From Thuidium tamariscinum (taxonomy: Eukaryota > Streptophyta > Bryopsida > Hypnales > Thuidiaceae): DNA of 64,000 bases. The stretch is from NCBI GenBank assembly GCA_947034885.2, contig OZ019759.1:870501-934500 (forward strand). Direction: 5' to 3'. This document shows, in pieces, positions 62,175 to 64,000 of this stretch; position 1 is the first letter of the stretch; each line of letters starts with the position of its first letter. The position numbers and the translations under genes were made by a program. The notes below the pieces were generated by a model. The model searched no databases. It was not told the origin of the DNA and was given only the letters and a program-made list of their open reading frames with translations.

Positions 62175-62997
62175 CATCTTTTGTCCCACATACAAGAAGA
62201 CCTTCACTTGACATTATAGGTTTATTAGCCAAGGTTGGCAAGGACAACTAATCTTATGAATACCATTAGGGTTTGAACCGTCCACCTTTGGAATCCAATG
62301 GAGGCTCATGAAGCCAAGGCGTTGAATAACATCCTCATGATGCATTAGCATCATTGCCCATTTATCCAATGCCCACCTAATGTCTTGACCTCAACATTTT
62401 AAAATTTAGTTGATTTGTAAGCTCATGCACACGTGCGTGGTGTGGTAGACAATTGATAGTCTGTTCCATTTTGGCCGCCTGATTGTCCACCTGTTTGCCC
62501 GTCCGCCCTATCTCGGCCGTCCAATCTATCATCTGAAAGCCCGTCCAATGAAACCTTGCCTGTCTGCCGTATCTTGGCCATTCACCAATTTGCATCATTT
62601 TGATTGTCCACCACATCTCAGTTGTTCGACCAAACATCTGCAAATCTGATTATTAGATTCATCTAGGCCTTCCGTTTGCAACGATCTGCTACATCTCAAC
62701 TGTCTAGAGCCCATCCAAAATCCTATCCGCAAAGTGCCCCATTTGTCGAGCGATTGGCCTATCTACTCGCTTTCTTCGTTCGTGCTTCATTGATGGTTGT
62801 GCAATGTTGCCGCGAATGCTTGTGGTCTGCACAATCTTGCTGTCTGCATGTATGCCGTCTAATGCAGACAACGACGTCCACCATGGCAAACAACATAAAA
62901 GGTGTGATGGACGGACCATTTTGCACAGTTGCTTCGCTTGCAGAGTGGGTTATCCAACACCTTCGGGAATCTGTGGACCCCTTTTGCTGTTTGGTGA
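62175..62997. other. GC-richer degenerate repeat, no gene
   Basis: Degenerate GTCCANNC/CCGTCC-like units lie near 62,440-62,760. Open frames of 60-125 codons on both strands overlap each other and show no domain. Confidence 0.4.
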
Positions 62998-64000
62998 CAC
63001 TAGTAGAAGCCCATGTTTTTTTGGATGTTAGCAAAAAACAAGAATTTTTTTAGAACAAAAATTAGAAGATGAAATTCAAGCTATGAAGATAGAATTTACT
63101 TGGATGTCTCAAGAAATGAGTAGATGTCTCAAACAAAACAAGTCCATATCTCATGTGACAGGAATATTTTGGTAAAGATAATAAAAAATATAAGTGTATC
63201 ATGGAGAACATCCCAAAAAATGCAAACTTACCACATTGGCATGGGATTTTGTTTTTGACTCAAAGTAATTTTAGAAGTTATTAGGAGCTAAGGTAAAATG
63301 ATAAAAAAATGTAAAATAATAGGAGAAGGGTAGCTTTATAGCAAATTTTTCAAAGAAGCAAAAAAAACATTTAAGTTAAAAATTTTAAAATTATTATTTT
63401 TTAAAATTTAAAATTTCTTAAAATTTAAAAGTTTTTAAAATTTAAAGTTTTTAAAATTAAATTTTTTTTTAAATTAATTAATTTTTTTAAAATTTAAAAT
63501 TTCTTAAAATTTAAAAATAGTAATGCGGCATGCCACATCAATAAACTGTGATGCCTTTTAAGAATTCTAAAATTGTTTTTTAAATATCAACTAACATGTC
63601 AATTGAGACATTAGTGGTGACATCAACTAAAACATATAGATGTTTTTTGCAACATCCATTGCGATGTTTAAATAGATAAGATTAAAAACTCAATGGACCA
63701 AATATATCCCATTTGGTTTGTCTTCACTTCCACCACCTCTCATGCTTAAATATCAGATTGTCTTCTCATCTAAATATACTCACAATAAATGGCTTTTCAA
63801 GCCATATAATATAAATACCAAATACAATATATGGTGTATTCTATACAATATAATATGTATGATGTATGGCATATTGTATATGATATATTGTATATTATAT
63901 ATAATGTATGATGAATTTTATATTGCATATGGCTTTTCTGTATGGTGTATTATATATGGTAAATATTTAAGCAAACATTTCAAAAAACATCTGGACATCT
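62998..64000. mobile_element. left part of a CACTA-type element, runs off the window
   Basis: CACTAGTAGAAGCCCATG followed by a T-run resembles the CACTATAAGAAACCCGTG end at 28711. Further shared traits with that element are a GGCATGCCAC motif (63,529) and TATGGTGTAT-type AT repeats (63,830-63,960). Confidence 0.55.

Noticed and set aside
60421-62760. Single element bounded by the two GC-rich degenerate repeats
   Set aside because: The patches have opposite strand character, but no defined ends or target duplication could be located.
1-64000. UAG reassigned to an amino acid in this genome
   Set aside because: MED16 has no UAG in 1,176 codons, while decayed element frames of similar length have several. 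Sporadic decay or element-level readthrough explains this better.
1-64000. CRISPR array or prokaryotic operons
   Set aside because: No regularly spaced direct repeats with unique spacers, and all confident genes are spliced.

Overview
The window looks like nuclear DNA of a streptophyte, meaning a land plant or a close algal relative with a repeat-rich genome. The evidence is one intact 17-exon gene for the plant-type Mediator subunit MED16 with GT-AG introns, set among CACTA, MULE, PIF/Harbinger and piggyBac-like elements in AT-rich DNA. I cannot name the species from sequence alone.

Layout. (1) 1-6,900 is a GC-richer block on the + strand. It holds a spliced reading frame with a ParB-like domain followed by a beta-class DNA-methyltransferase-like domain, an acidic repeat region and a coiled coil. 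Next come an FCP1/NIF-type HAD phosphatase-like frame and a Ser/Arg-rich frame. This block alone carries nine copies (one degraded) of a short covarying palindrome, in introns and, in frame, in coding sequence. (2) 7,340-10,302 is a two-exon MULE/SWIM transposase-like gene whose zinc finger is cut by one UAG. (3) 10,303-28,700 is a nest of mobile elements. Two oppositely oriented copies of a 3.9-kb TG...CA element with a gag-like 699-codon frame lie at 12,697-16,609 (-) and 19,709-25,874 (+). The second is split by a 2.2-kb CACTA-type element that itself carries a fold-back repeat and a SINE-like head. (4) 28,711-33,879 is a 5.2-kb CACTA-type element with a 3-bp target-site duplication. (5) 33,880-38,600 holds a coiled-coil pseudogene, a decayed PIF/Harbinger transposase and its Myb-like partner, and a Tourist-like MITE. 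(6) 39,022-49,836 is MED16, the only clear host gene. (7) 50,247-51,901 is a nested pair of piggyBac-like MITEs. (8) 51,902-64,000 is AT-rich repeat debris, with the start of another CACTA-type element at 62,998.

Two themes deserve attention. The first is the palindrome family (consensus TATCNTCGASTCGANGATA): both arms change together, and four of the five coding copies lie in the same reading frame, so they encode a related six-residue peptide. The second is that several otherwise open mobile-element frames are broken almost only by UAG. MED16 has none in 1,176 codons. This fits loss of CAG and C-TGG codons by deamination of CHG-methylated cytosine, but readthrough is not excluded.

No rRNA gene, functional tRNA gene or CRISPR array was seen.
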